Positions 46,548 to 54,955 of a stretch of 64,000 bases of DNA are shown piece after piece (the first letter of the stretch is position 1; each line of letters starts with the position of its first letter). This DNA comes from Flavobacteriaceae bacterium EG-1 (GTDB lineage: Bacteria > Bacteroidota > Bacteroidia > Flavobacteriales > Flavobacteriaceae). The stretch spans positions 252,760 through 316,759 of the forward strand of contig NZ_WJPK01000001.1 in assembly GCF_009649685.1 (NCBI RefSeq). Direction: 5' to 3'. Position numbers and translations under genes: made by a program. The notes below the pieces were generated by a model. The model did not search any database. It saw only the letters and a program-made list of their open reading frames with translations, and was not told the DNA's origin.

Positions 46548-48098
46548 ATGTTCAAAAATCGGTTTTTCCCTTTATCATTATTGCTATTTATACTTTTTAT
46601 AGTTCCTTTTAATCAAAGTTATTCAGGCCTATTGGCCCAAGATCCCTTTGTTGTAGTTATGGATGCTGGCCACGGTGGACATGACCCTGGGAATTTAGGA
46701 AACGGCTACTTAGAAAAAAATATTGCTTTAAATATTGTTTTAAGAGCTGGTAGAATTCTAGAGCAAAATCCAGACATTAAAGTAGTATATACTCGTAAAG
46801 ATGATACTTTTATTGATTTGTTTGTTCGTGGAGAAATAGCAAATAAAGCAAAAGCAGATTTATTTGTATCTGTACATTGCGATTCGCATACTTCAGATGC
46901 GCACGGTGCAGGTACTTTTGTATTGGGTTTACATGCGAACGAACAGAACTTTGCTATTGCAAAAAAGGAGAATTCTGTAATTTATTTAGAGGATAATTAT
47001 GCAACGCGTTATGCAGATTACGATATAAACTCCCCAGAATCTGTGATAGGATTAACAATAATGCAAGAGGAGTTTTTAGATCAAAGTGTGGCTTTGGCAA
47101 AAGCAATACAAGATAACTTTGCAAATAAACTAAAAAGAAAAAATAGAAAAGTTAAACAAGCTGGTTTCATAGTATTACATCAAACTTTTATGCCAAGTGT
47201 ATTAGTTGAAACAGGTTTTTTAACTAATGATGCAGAAGGGGCTTATTTAAATTCGAGTAAAGGTCAATCCGAAATGGGTGCGGCAATTGCTGAAGCTATT
47301 TTAACTTACAAGAAAAATACAGCTGGGAACGTTGGTTCTAATTCAATAACTAATATGCCAAGTGCACCAGACCCTGAGATGAATGAAACTGTGGTTTCAA
47401 AAACACCATCAACTCCAACTGAAAATACCGTGTCTAATTCAGTTGATTCTAGTGTTAATGATGTTGCAGAAGGAATTAAAGAAGAAACAGCTGTAGTGCA
47501 AAATGTACCTGCTAAAGCAGAAGATGAAGTAAAGAAAATGCTCGATGATGCACAGAAAAAAAGTGTAGAGGCAATTTCTGTGGCTGAAGTTGAGACTCCT
47601 GCTGTTACTGAGCCTCCAAAAATAAACAACGAAATAGGGAAGGAAAAAACTGAGGTGATTGTAACTGAAGTTAATGATGCAGGAAAGCCAAAAATTGTTA
47701 AAGAAGAAGTAATAACTGTAGTTAAGAAAGAAGTAGAACCTACGAATACAGCTATTACTGAAAAAAAAGAAATTGTTGACGCTGCAAAAACAGGAGCTGA
47801 AGCACCTAACGAAATAACTAAAAAGTCAGAATCAAATATTGAGTTTAGAGTGCAACTGATGGCAAGTGGTAAAGATTTATTACCAAATGATCCAATCTTT
47901 AAAGGGTTAGGGGAGATTACTAAAGAACCGGTACGAAGTTTATTTCGCTATATGCATGGTAGTACAAACGATGTAATTAAAGCGAGATTGTTGAAAAAGG
48001 TTGCTGATGCCAAAGGCTTTACAACTTCCTTTTTAGTGGCTTATAAAAACGGTGTTCGAATGGATATTGATGAGGCATTGAAATCTGCATCAGAATAA
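46548..48098 (+). CDS. Periplasmic N-acetylmuramoyl-L-alanine amidase with SPOR-like tail
   Basis: This zinc amidase cuts stem peptides from MurNAc, as AmiA/B/C do in cell separation. The start is the ATG at 46548; a TTG frame at 46521 would add 9 residues before the signal peptide (RFFPLSLLLFILFIVPF). The Amidase_3 domain has zinc ligands in DAGHGGHDPG, the Glu of YLEKNIAL and VHCDSH, and the catalytic Glu in VETGFLT. A Val/Glu/Lys-rich linker of about 140 residues follows, then a SPOR-like C-terminal part (IEFRVQLMASGKDL to LVAYKNGVRMDI) that could target denuded glycan at the septum. Its product would be the substrate of the DigH-like lipoprotein. Confidence 0.92.
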   Translation: MFKNRFFPLSLLLFILFIVPFNQSYSGLLAQDPFVVVMDAGHGGHDPGNLGNGYLEKNIALNIVLRAGRILEQNPDIKVVYTRKDDTFIDLFVRGEIANKAKADLFVSVHCDSHTSDAHGAGTFVLGLHANEQNFAIAKKENSVIYLEDNYATRYADYDINSPESVIGLTIMQEEFLDQSVALAKAIQDNFANKLKRKNRKVKQAGFIVLHQTFMPSVLVETGFLTNDAEGAYLNSSKGQSEMGAAIAEAILTYKKNTAGNVGSNSITNMPSAPDPEMNETVVSKTPSTPTENTVSNSVDSSVNDVAEGIKEETAVVQNVPAKAEDEVKKMLDDAQKKSVEAISVAEVETPAVTEPPKINNEIGKEKTEVIVTEVNDAGKPKIVKEEVITVVKKEVEPTNTAITEKKEIVDAAKTGAEAPNEITKKSESNIEFRVQLMASGKDLLPNDPIFKGLGEITKEPVRSLFRYMHGSTNDVIKARLLKKVADAKGFTTSFLVAYKNGVRMDIDEALKSASE

Positions 48099-48152
48099 TT
48101 CTCGACTTCAATATTTTATTTCTAATTTTGTTAGAACGATAAAACCATCCTT

Positions 48153-49121
48153 TTGAAATTATCCAGAGAAATTAAAACGGGTATTATAGTTGTGGGAGGA
48201 ATCCTATTATTCATTTTAGGCTTTTCATACCTTAAATCTACGTCCCTTTTTGATAATAATAAAACCTTTTATGCGGTGTACGATAATGTAGGTGGGTTGC
48301 AGCCCGGTACACCTGTGACTATTAACGGATTTAATGTTGGCACCGTTAACGATATAAAATTTAAAGACGAAACAGGTAGGTTATTGGTTACTTTTTCAGT
48401 TGACAATGATTTTGAATTTACTAGAAGTAGTACGGCCGAATTATATGATACCGGAATTATTGGTGGAAAAGGAATTCGTGTTAATCCTATTTTTGATGGT
48501 AGTCCACTTGCTAAATCTAAAGACACTTTACAAACTAGAACAAGTCCAGGTTTAACAGAGTTGGTTCAACAAAAGCTTACACCACTGCAATTAAAAGTTG
48601 AAGGTGCCTTCACCAATGCTGATTCCTTATTGGCAAATGTGAATAATATTTTGGACGACAAAGCCAAGACTGATTTACAAGGCACATTACAAGGTTTTAA
48701 TAAAACTATGGCCAGTTTAACAGAAAGTGCGAATATTCTTAATCGAATTCTTAGTAAAAATGAATTTAAATTAGACAGTTCACTAACTAATTTTCAAGAG
48801 CTAACTAATAATTTTGCGAAACTATCGGATTCACTTAATAATGCCGGGCTTGGCAATACCATTGCTAGCTTACAATCAACCATGGCTAATTTAGATAAGG
48901 TAATGGCTAAATTGGAAAAAGGAGAAGGAACTTTAGGTAAACTTATGGAGGATGAAGAACTCTACGATAATTTGGCAAATGCTTCTCAAGAATTAGATTT
49001 ATTGTTACAAGATTTTCGCTTAAATCCTAAGCGATATGTAAATGTTTCGGTTTTTGGTAAAAAACAAATTGAGTATGAATTGCCAGAAGAAGACCCTGCA
49101 GAACTAATAAATCAACAATAA
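48153..49121 (+). CDS. MlaD-family lipid-transport substrate-binding protein
   Basis: This 322-residue protein starts at TTG; an in-frame TAG at 48132 rules out an earlier ATG, and the result MKLSREIKTGIIVVGGILLFILGFSYLK is the usual start of flavobacterial MlaD proteins. One N-terminal helix anchors it in the inner membrane. The MCE domain (about 35-115: FYAVYDNVGGLQPGTPVTINGFNVGTV) binds lipid, and a helical region (about 130-290) resembles the tunnel-forming tails of MlaD/PqiB types. It would work with MlaE/MlaF permease and ATPase encoded elsewhere. It lies between the amidase and the Fe-S genes, 1 nt before the latter. Confidence 0.9.
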   Translation: MKLSREIKTGIIVVGGILLFILGFSYLKSTSLFDNNKTFYAVYDNVGGLQPGTPVTINGFNVGTVNDIKFKDETGRLLVTFSVDNDFEFTRSSTAELYDTGIIGGKGIRVNPIFDGSPLAKSKDTLQTRTSPGLTELVQQKLTPLQLKVEGAFTNADSLLANVNNILDDKAKTDLQGTLQGFNKTMASLTESANILNRILSKNEFKLDSSLTNFQELTNNFAKLSDSLNNAGLGNTIASLQSTMANLDKVMAKLEKGEGTLGKLMEDEELYDNLANASQELDLLLQDFRLNPKRYVNVSVFGKKQIEYELPEEDPAELINQQ

Positions 49122-49122
49122 A

Positions 49123-50454
49123 ATGGAACTACTCCCTCAAATTTTATTTGGTGTAGTGCTACTTGCAGGTATTGGTTTTTTTGCGAAAAATGTAAAAACA
49201 CTTCGAAGAAATATTAAATTAGGTAAAAATGTTGTTGTTTCAGACAACAAGCCATTGCGGTGGCGTAACATGGCTCGTATTGCCTTAGGTCAAACTAAAA
49301 TGGTGGTACGACCAATTGCCGGTTTGCTTCATATAATTGTTTATGTTGGGTTTATAATTATAAACATAGAAGTATTAGAAATTATAATTGATGGTCTATT
49401 TGGTACTCATAGGATTTTTGCACCGTTAGGAGTGATTTACAATTTTTTAATTGGTTCTTTCGAAATTTTAGCATTACTGGTAATTATAGCCGTAGTAATT
49501 TTTTGGATTAGAAGAAACATAATTCGTCTAAAGCGTTTTATAAAACCTGAAATGCAAGGTTGGCCGAAAAATGATGGTAATATTATTCTTTATATAGAGT
49601 TGGTGCTAATGTTGCTTTTTTTGACCATGAATGGTGCGGATTTTCAATTGCAACAAATGAATGTTGCACATTATACACATGCCGGTTCATTTCCTGTAAG
49701 TCAATATATAGCGTTGCTTTTTGAAGGGTTAGATGTTTCTTCATTAATTCTAATTGAGCGAACAGCGTGGTGGCTACATATAGTAGGAATATTATGTTTC
49801 TTGAATTATTTGTATTATTCAAAACATCTGCATATACTTTTAGCTTTCCCAAATACCTATTACGGAAGAACAACACCAAAAGGTCAATTTTCAAATTTAG
49901 AATCAGTAACAAAAGAAGTAAAGTTGATGATGGATCCAGATGCGGACCCTTTTGCTGCTCCTGTTGAAAATGAAAATGATACACCTCCAGAAAAATTTGG
50001 TGCTTCTGATGTTGTTGATTTAAATTGGGTACAACTTTTAAATTCCTATACCTGTACAGAATGTGGAAGGTGTACTAGTGAATGCCCAGCCAATCAGACT
50101 GGTAAAAAATTATCGCCAAGGAAAATTATGATGGATACTCGCGATCGATTAGAAGAAGTAGGTAAAAATATTGATGCTAATAAGGGTGAGTTTAAAGAAG
50201 ATGGTAAACAATTACTAGGTGATTATATCTCTCATGAAGAAATTTGGGCCTGTACATCATGTAATGCTTGTGTTGAAGCTTGTCCTGTAAGTATTGATCC
50301 TTTGTCAATAATTATGGATATGCGTCAATATTTAGTTATGGAGCAATCTGCAGCACCTTCTGAATTAAATAATATGATGAGTAACATTGAAAATAATGGA
50401 GCTCCTTGGCCATATAATCAGATGGATCGAATAAACTGGACTCAAGAAAACTAA
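49123..50454 (+). CDS. Membrane Fe-S oxidoreductase subunit (NarI-like helices plus two 4Fe-4S clusters)
   Basis: This 443-residue protein has about five hydrophobic helices in residues 1-250 with His residues of the NarI/haem b type (LLHIIVYVG, HYTHAG, WWLHIVGILCF, SKHLHILL). It then has two ferredoxin motifs, CTECGRCTSECP at Cys311 and CTSCNACVEACP at Cys377. This layout equals the N-terminal part of the ETF:menaquinone oxidoreductases called EMO or EtfD. The next gene supplies the CCG domains that are fused in those enzymes. Together they could pass electrons from electron-transferring flavoprotein to menaquinone; no etf gene is in the window, so this is a proposal. Confidence 0.85.
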   Translation: MELLPQILFGVVLLAGIGFFAKNVKTLRRNIKLGKNVVVSDNKPLRWRNMARIALGQTKMVVRPIAGLLHIIVYVGFIIINIEVLEIIIDGLFGTHRIFAPLGVIYNFLIGSFEILALLVIIAVVIFWIRRNIIRLKRFIKPEMQGWPKNDGNIILYIELVLMLLFLTMNGADFQLQQMNVAHYTHAGSFPVSQYIALLFEGLDVSSLILIERTAWWLHIVGILCFLNYLYYSKHLHILLAFPNTYYGRTTPKGQFSNLESVTKEVKLMMDPDADPFAAPVENENDTPPEKFGASDVVDLNWVQLLNSYTCTECGRCTSECPANQTGKKLSPRKIMMDTRDRLEEVGKNIDANKGEFKEDGKQLLGDYISHEEIWACTSCNACVEACPVSIDPLSIIMDMRQYLVMEQSAAPSELNNMMSNIENNGAPWPYNQMDRINWTQEN

Positions 50455-50469
50455 TGTAGCCTATTAGAT

Positions 50470-51261
50470 ATGGAAAATGTATTGAAAGTGCCTACTATGG
50501 CAGAACTTTTTGCCGCTGGAAAACAACCCGAAGTTCTTTTTTGGGTAGGTTGTGCAGGAAGTTTTGATGATAGAGCAAAAAAAATTACTAAGGCTTTTGT
50601 TAAAATTTTAAATAAAGCGGGGGTTTCATTTGCTGTTTTAGGTACTGAAGAAAGTTGTACTGGTGATCCAGCAAAAAGAGCTGGAAACGAGTTTTTATTT
50701 CAAATGCAAGCTGTAACGAATATTGAAGTTCTCAATTCTTATGGAATAAAGAAAGTAGTAACAGCTTGTCCACATTGTTTCAATACGATAAAAAACGAGT
50801 ACCCAGGTTTGGGTGGTACTTATGAAGTGATACACCATACTCAATTTTTAAGAGATTTAGTTTCTGAGGGAAGAATTACCTTAGAAGGTGGTAAGTACAA
50901 GGGTAAAAGAGTAACATATCACGATCCTTGTTATCTAGGAAGAGCTAATAGCATTTATGAGGCACCACGGGAACTAATTAAAAAGTTAGATGCAGAATTA
51001 GTTGAGATGAAAAGCTGTAGAAAAAAAGGACTTTGTTGTGGTGCAGGCGGTGCTCAGATGTTCAAAGAAGCCGAAAATGGAGACAAAGAAGTTAATATTG
51101 AAAGAACAGAACAAGCGCTTGAGACAAAACCGGAGATAATAGCTGCGGCCTGTCCATTTTGTAACACAATGATTACAGACGGTGTAAAAAATAAAGAAAA
51201 AGAGGCGTCAGTTGGTGTAATGGATATTGCTGAACTAATTGCTTCTGCTCAAGATTTATAG
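50470..51261 (+). CDS. CCG-domain (heterodisulfide-reductase-like) Fe-S oxidoreductase subunit
   Basis: This soluble 263-residue protein has two cysteine-rich CCG-type domains. The second is canonical (SCRKKGLCCGAGGAQMF with Cys189-Cys190, then ACPFCNTMI). The first is altered to EESCTGDPAKRAGNE with CTG in place of CCG, followed by TACPHCFNTIKNEY. This resembles HdrD, GlpC and LutA, and also the C-terminal half of EtfD. It follows the membrane subunit by 15 nt and must be its partner. No lutB or lutC gene is present, arguing against a lactate-use system. Confidence 0.87.
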   Translation: MENVLKVPTMAELFAAGKQPEVLFWVGCAGSFDDRAKKITKAFVKILNKAGVSFAVLGTEESCTGDPAKRAGNEFLFQMQAVTNIEVLNSYGIKKVVTACPHCFNTIKNEYPGLGGTYEVIHHTQFLRDLVSEGRITLEGGKYKGKRVTYHDPCYLGRANSIYEAPRELIKKLDAELVEMKSCRKKGLCCGAGGAQMFKEAENGDKEVNIERTEQALETKPEIIAAACPFCNTMITDGVKNKEKEASVGVMDIAELIASAQDL

Positions 51262-51353
51262 TCAAAATCACTTCCGATTTTGCATTACAAATAAGTTAAC
51301 CTCAATACTATAGTGGCCCTAGTACTAGGTACTTGCCAAAAATAATTTTATTT

Positions 51354-51836
51354 ATGCTAGTAGAATTTAAAACATTGCCAAATACCTCTAGAGTTTGGAT
51401 TTATCAAGCTAATAGAACTTTTACGGATATAGAACTGGATGAAATAGAAAATGGTCTTAATGAATTTTTAAAAGATTGGTCTGCACACGGAACCGATTTA
51501 AAAGCTGCATTTGAAATTAGATATAAAAGATTTATAGTAATTGCGTTAGATCAAAGTGAAAATTCGGCAACAGGTTGTTCAATAGATGCATCGGTACATT
51601 TTATTCAATCTTTAGAAAAGAAATACAATATTGATTTATTGGATAAAATGAATGTTTCATACAAGCAAGGTGATTACATTGCATATAAGTCTCTAATCGA
51701 TTTTAAAAAAATGGTTAAACAAAAAGCTGTTTCTTTAAAAACCGTGGTGTTTAATAATCTTGTGGCGACAAAAGGAGAATATAATGAGTTTTGGGAAGTG
51801 CCAGCATCTGAAAGTTGGCATGCTCGTTTTATGTAA
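51354..51836 (+). CDS. Conserved protein of unknown function, often mislabelled ABC transporter ATPase
   Basis: This 160-residue soluble protein is recognisable as a family found across Flavobacteriaceae that databases often name ABC transporter ATPase. No Walker A, Walker B or signature motif is present, so that name has no support. Visible landmarks are VWIYQANRTFTDIELDEIE, SATGCSIDASVHFIQSLEKKY, DLLDKMNVSYKQGDYIAYK and the C-terminal WEVPASESWHARFM. The Cys/Ser motif GCSIDAS and the final Glu/His residues look functional. I start it at ATG 51354; the TTG at 51333 would add only 7 residues. It follows the two Fe-S genes and may belong to the same function. Confidence 0.8.
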   Translation: MLVEFKTLPNTSRVWIYQANRTFTDIELDEIENGLNEFLKDWSAHGTDLKAAFEIRYKRFIVIALDQSENSATGCSIDASVHFIQSLEKKYNIDLLDKMNVSYKQGDYIAYKSLIDFKKMVKQKAVSLKTVVFNNLVATKGEYNEFWEVPASESWHARFM

Positions 51837-51929
51837 TTATTGATTTAAAGTAGTTGATTAAATGTTGTCAAAAATCCGATGAAATGCAATATTTAATGCA
51901 CTTTTAAGTTATTTCCTTAAGCTCTTTTT

Positions 51930-54842
51930 ATGCGTTCGTTTTTAATTTCCTCCATACTTTGTTTGACTGTACTTTGTGTTAATTCGCAAAGCAATCCTTT
52001 GGTGGTTAAAGATAGTCTTTCTCAACAAAAATGGGTCGATGCTCAGTATTCAAGTATGACTTTAGATGAAAAGATTGGGCAACTTTTTATGGTAATGGTG
52101 GCATCTGATCAAAATAAAGCCGCCACTGATAAGGTGAAAAAATTAATTCAAGATCAGAATATTGGCGGGATAATATTTTCAACAGGAGGTCCGAAACGGC
52201 AAGCCCAACTTACAAATGAATACCAGAAGGCTTCTAAAATACCGCTATTAGTTGGTATGGACGCAGAATGGGGTTTAGCTATGCGATTAGACTCTACCTA
52301 TGCCTTTCCATGGAATATGACTTTAGGAGCGATTGAAGATAGCACGATTGTAACGTCCGTTGGTAAGCGAATAGGCGAACATGCAAAGCGTTTGGGGGTT
52401 CATATTAATTTTGCACCGGTAGTAGATATTAATACAAATCCAAAAAACCCAATAATAGGTAATCGTTCGTTTGGTGAAGATCGAGTTAACGTAGCTAAAA
52501 TGGGAGCTGCTTTTACAAAGGGTTTAGAAAGTGCTGGTGTTTTATCAAGTGGGAAGCATTTTCCAGGACATGGTGATACTGCTACAGACTCGCATCATGA
52601 TTTACCTATTATAGACTTTTCACGTGAGCGATTAGATAGTTTAGAGCTTTATCCTTATAAAAAGGTGATTAATGCTGGATTAAGTAGTGTAATGGTAGCT
52701 CATTTAGAAGTGCCTGCATTAGAACCCGAGAAAAAAGTACCGTCGTCATTGTCTTCACGTGTTATTAACGATTTGCTAAAGGAAGAAATGAAATTTAAAG
52801 GATTAGTATTTACTGATGCTTTAAATATGAAAGGTGCTGCAGATAGAGGTAAAAATGGAGATGTAGAATTGGCTGCATTTATGGCAGGTAATGATATTTT
52901 ACTAATGCCAACCGTTGTTGATGAGGCAAAAAGTAAATTGATTAAATACTATGAGAAGGGAAAGCTTAGTGAAGAACGATTAGCACATTCAGTTAAGAAA
53001 ATATTGCAAGCTAAATATAAAGTAGGCCTAAATCGCTATAGCCCAATAAAAATTGACAATTTATATGAAGATTTAAATTCTTTAGAAGATGATTTATTGT
53101 ATGAAAAAGCAATTGAAAATGCCATCACTGTTGTAAAGAACAAGTTCTATTTATTAGGTATAAAAAGGTTAGAAAATAAGAAGATAGCTTATGTGAAATT
53201 TGGTGATGCTCCTAATGAACCTTTTTTAAAAGAGTTAAAAAAGTATGCTAATGTAACGCAGGTGAATGGAAAAGATTTAGCTACGTTAAAGAAGAAATTG
53301 AGCGATTATAATTTGGTGATTATAGGTTTACATAAAAGTAATGCTAGTCCATGGAAATCTCATAAATTTTCTAAAAACGAATTATTTTGGTTAGGAGAGA
53401 TAGCAAAAGAACGAGGGTCTAATTTAATCTTATCTGTTTTCACAAATCCATACGCACTTTTAGATGTACCTTCTTTTAATTCTATAGATGGAGTGGTTGT
53501 GGCTTATCAAAACAGTAAATTAGCGCAAGAGAAGGCAGCTCAATTAATTTTCGGAGCAATTCCTGCTAAAGGTAAATTACCTGTTTCCGCACATACCGAT
53601 TTCCCTGTAAATACAAGTGTTAAATTGAAATCTTTACTTCGTTTAGGATATAGTTTTCCCGAACGAGTGGGTATGAGTTCCTCAAAATTAGCGGAAGTAG
53701 ACCGTTTAGTTGTCGATGGTCTAGATTCATTAATGTATCCTGGAGCACAGGTATTAATTGCAAGAAGGGGAAAAGTAATTTATAATAAAGGATTTGGTAA
53801 ACCAACATATAAAAGCACAGATAGTATAACTCCTGATAAAGTTTATGATTTAGCCTCACTTACAAAAATATTAGCAACATTACCAATGTTAATGAAGATG
53901 GAAGAAGATGGCGATTTAGCTTTAAATGATACTTTTTCAGATTTAATACCTGCATATGCAGATACAGAATTAAAAAATGTAACCGTTTTGAAAGCACTCT
54001 CACACTATGGCAGACTCCCTGCGTGGATAGCTTTCTATGTGGATACTTTAGATAAAAATAGAAAACCTTCAGCGGATTTCTATCGAAAATCACCTTCAGC
54101 TGGTTTTTCTATTAAAGTAACTGATCAATTATATTTAGCAGATGCTTTTAAAGATACGATATACAATAGAATTGGGAGGCAAGACTTGAAATCGAATCGA
54201 TATCGCTATAGTGATGTTGGCTATTATGTAATGAAAAAATTTATTGAGGATACAAAAAAAAGTCGCCTAGATAAATTAACTAACGATTTTCTTTATGCCC
54301 CACTCGGTGCTTATAATACGAGCTATAATCCATTAGATAAAATTCCAAAAAACAAAATAGTTCCTTCTGAAGAAGATAGTTATTATCGCTATCAGACAAT
54401 GCAAGGATATGTGCATGATATGGGGGCGGCGATGCAAGGTGGAGTTGGCGGGCATGCCGGTTTATTTAGTAATGCTAATGATGTAGCCAAAATAATGCAG
54501 ATGTACTTGCAACAAGGTTTTTATGGTGGAACTAGGTTTGTAGACAGTCGAACGGTTAAAAAATTTAACACCTGTTATTTTTGTGACAAAAATGTTAGAC
54601 GCGGAGTAGGTTTTGATAAACCTCAAATAAAAGGTAGCGGACCAACATGTGGTTGCGTATCAAGAAAGAGTTTTGGGCATAGCGGTTTTACAGGTACATA
54701 TACATGGGCAGATCCTGAAGAAGAAATTGTATATGTGTTTTTATCAAATAGAACCTATCCAACTGCTTCTAATAGGCTTTTGGTGAAATCAGGATTGCGT
54801 ACAAGAATACAGCAGGCTATTTATGATTCTATTATCAATTGA
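51930..54842 (+). CDS. Exported GH3 (NagZ-like)/beta-lactamase-family fusion protein
   Basis: This 970-residue protein has a signal peptide (1-20, ending near VNSQS). Residues about 30-580 form a two-domain GH3 enzyme with the NagZ signature KHFPGHGDTATDSHHD and the VFTDALNMKG nucleophile segment. Residues about 590-970 form a serine beta-lactamase/DD-peptidase fold: SxxK is SLTK at Ser643, the second motif is YSD in RYRYSDVGYYV (an Asp where YxN is common), and HSGFTG stands for the KTG motif. It could both remove GlcNAc and cut or bind stem peptides outside the cytosol. A CX2C-like cluster (NTCYFCDK, PTCGCVS) in the last domain is unusual. Confidence 0.9.
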   Translation: MRSFLISSILCLTVLCVNSQSNPLVVKDSLSQQKWVDAQYSSMTLDEKIGQLFMVMVASDQNKAATDKVKKLIQDQNIGGIIFSTGGPKRQAQLTNEYQKASKIPLLVGMDAEWGLAMRLDSTYAFPWNMTLGAIEDSTIVTSVGKRIGEHAKRLGVHINFAPVVDINTNPKNPIIGNRSFGEDRVNVAKMGAAFTKGLESAGVLSSGKHFPGHGDTATDSHHDLPIIDFSRERLDSLELYPYKKVINAGLSSVMVAHLEVPALEPEKKVPSSLSSRVINDLLKEEMKFKGLVFTDALNMKGAADRGKNGDVELAAFMAGNDILLMPTVVDEAKSKLIKYYEKGKLSEERLAHSVKKILQAKYKVGLNRYSPIKIDNLYEDLNSLEDDLLYEKAIENAITVVKNKFYLLGIKRLENKKIAYVKFGDAPNEPFLKELKKYANVTQVNGKDLATLKKKLSDYNLVIIGLHKSNASPWKSHKFSKNELFWLGEIAKERGSNLILSVFTNPYALLDVPSFNSIDGVVVAYQNSKLAQEKAAQLIFGAIPAKGKLPVSAHTDFPVNTSVKLKSLLRLGYSFPERVGMSSSKLAEVDRLVVDGLDSLMYPGAQVLIARRGKVIYNKGFGKPTYKSTDSITPDKVYDLASLTKILATLPMLMKMEEDGDLALNDTFSDLIPAYADTELKNVTVLKALSHYGRLPAWIAFYVDTLDKNRKPSADFYRKSPSAGFSIKVTDQLYLADAFKDTIYNRIGRQDLKSNRYRYSDVGYYVMKKFIEDTKKSRLDKLTNDFLYAPLGAYNTSYNPLDKIPKNKIVPSEEDSYYRYQTMQGYVHDMGAAMQGGVGGHAGLFSNANDVAKIMQMYLQQGFYGGTRFVDSRTVKKFNTCYFCDKNVRRGVGFDKPQIKGSGPTCGCVSRKSFGHSGFTGTYTWADPEEEIVYVFLSNRTYPTASNRLLVKSGLRTRIQQAIYDSIIN

Positions 54843-54902
54843 TCATTATTTAAATTGCTGTTAAGATACTGTTGGTTTTCCGACTAAACTGATGTATTTC
54901 AG

Positions 54903-54910
54903 TAAATTTG
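54903..54910 (+). promoter_or_regulatory. Probable bshA -7 box
   Basis: TAAATTTG matches TAnnTTTG, 45 bp before the GTG start of bshA. No -33 TTTG stands at ideal spacing. Confidence 0.4.
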
Positions 54911-54955
54911 AATAATTGATGTTTCTACAATCAAAATTCTAATAAAAATAAGCGT

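Noticed and set aside
49123-51261. Lactate utilisation LutAB or glycolate oxidase assignment for the Fe-S genes
   Set aside because: No lutB/lutC, lactate permease or FAD-linked oxidase nearby, and the membrane NarI-like part does not belong to those systems.
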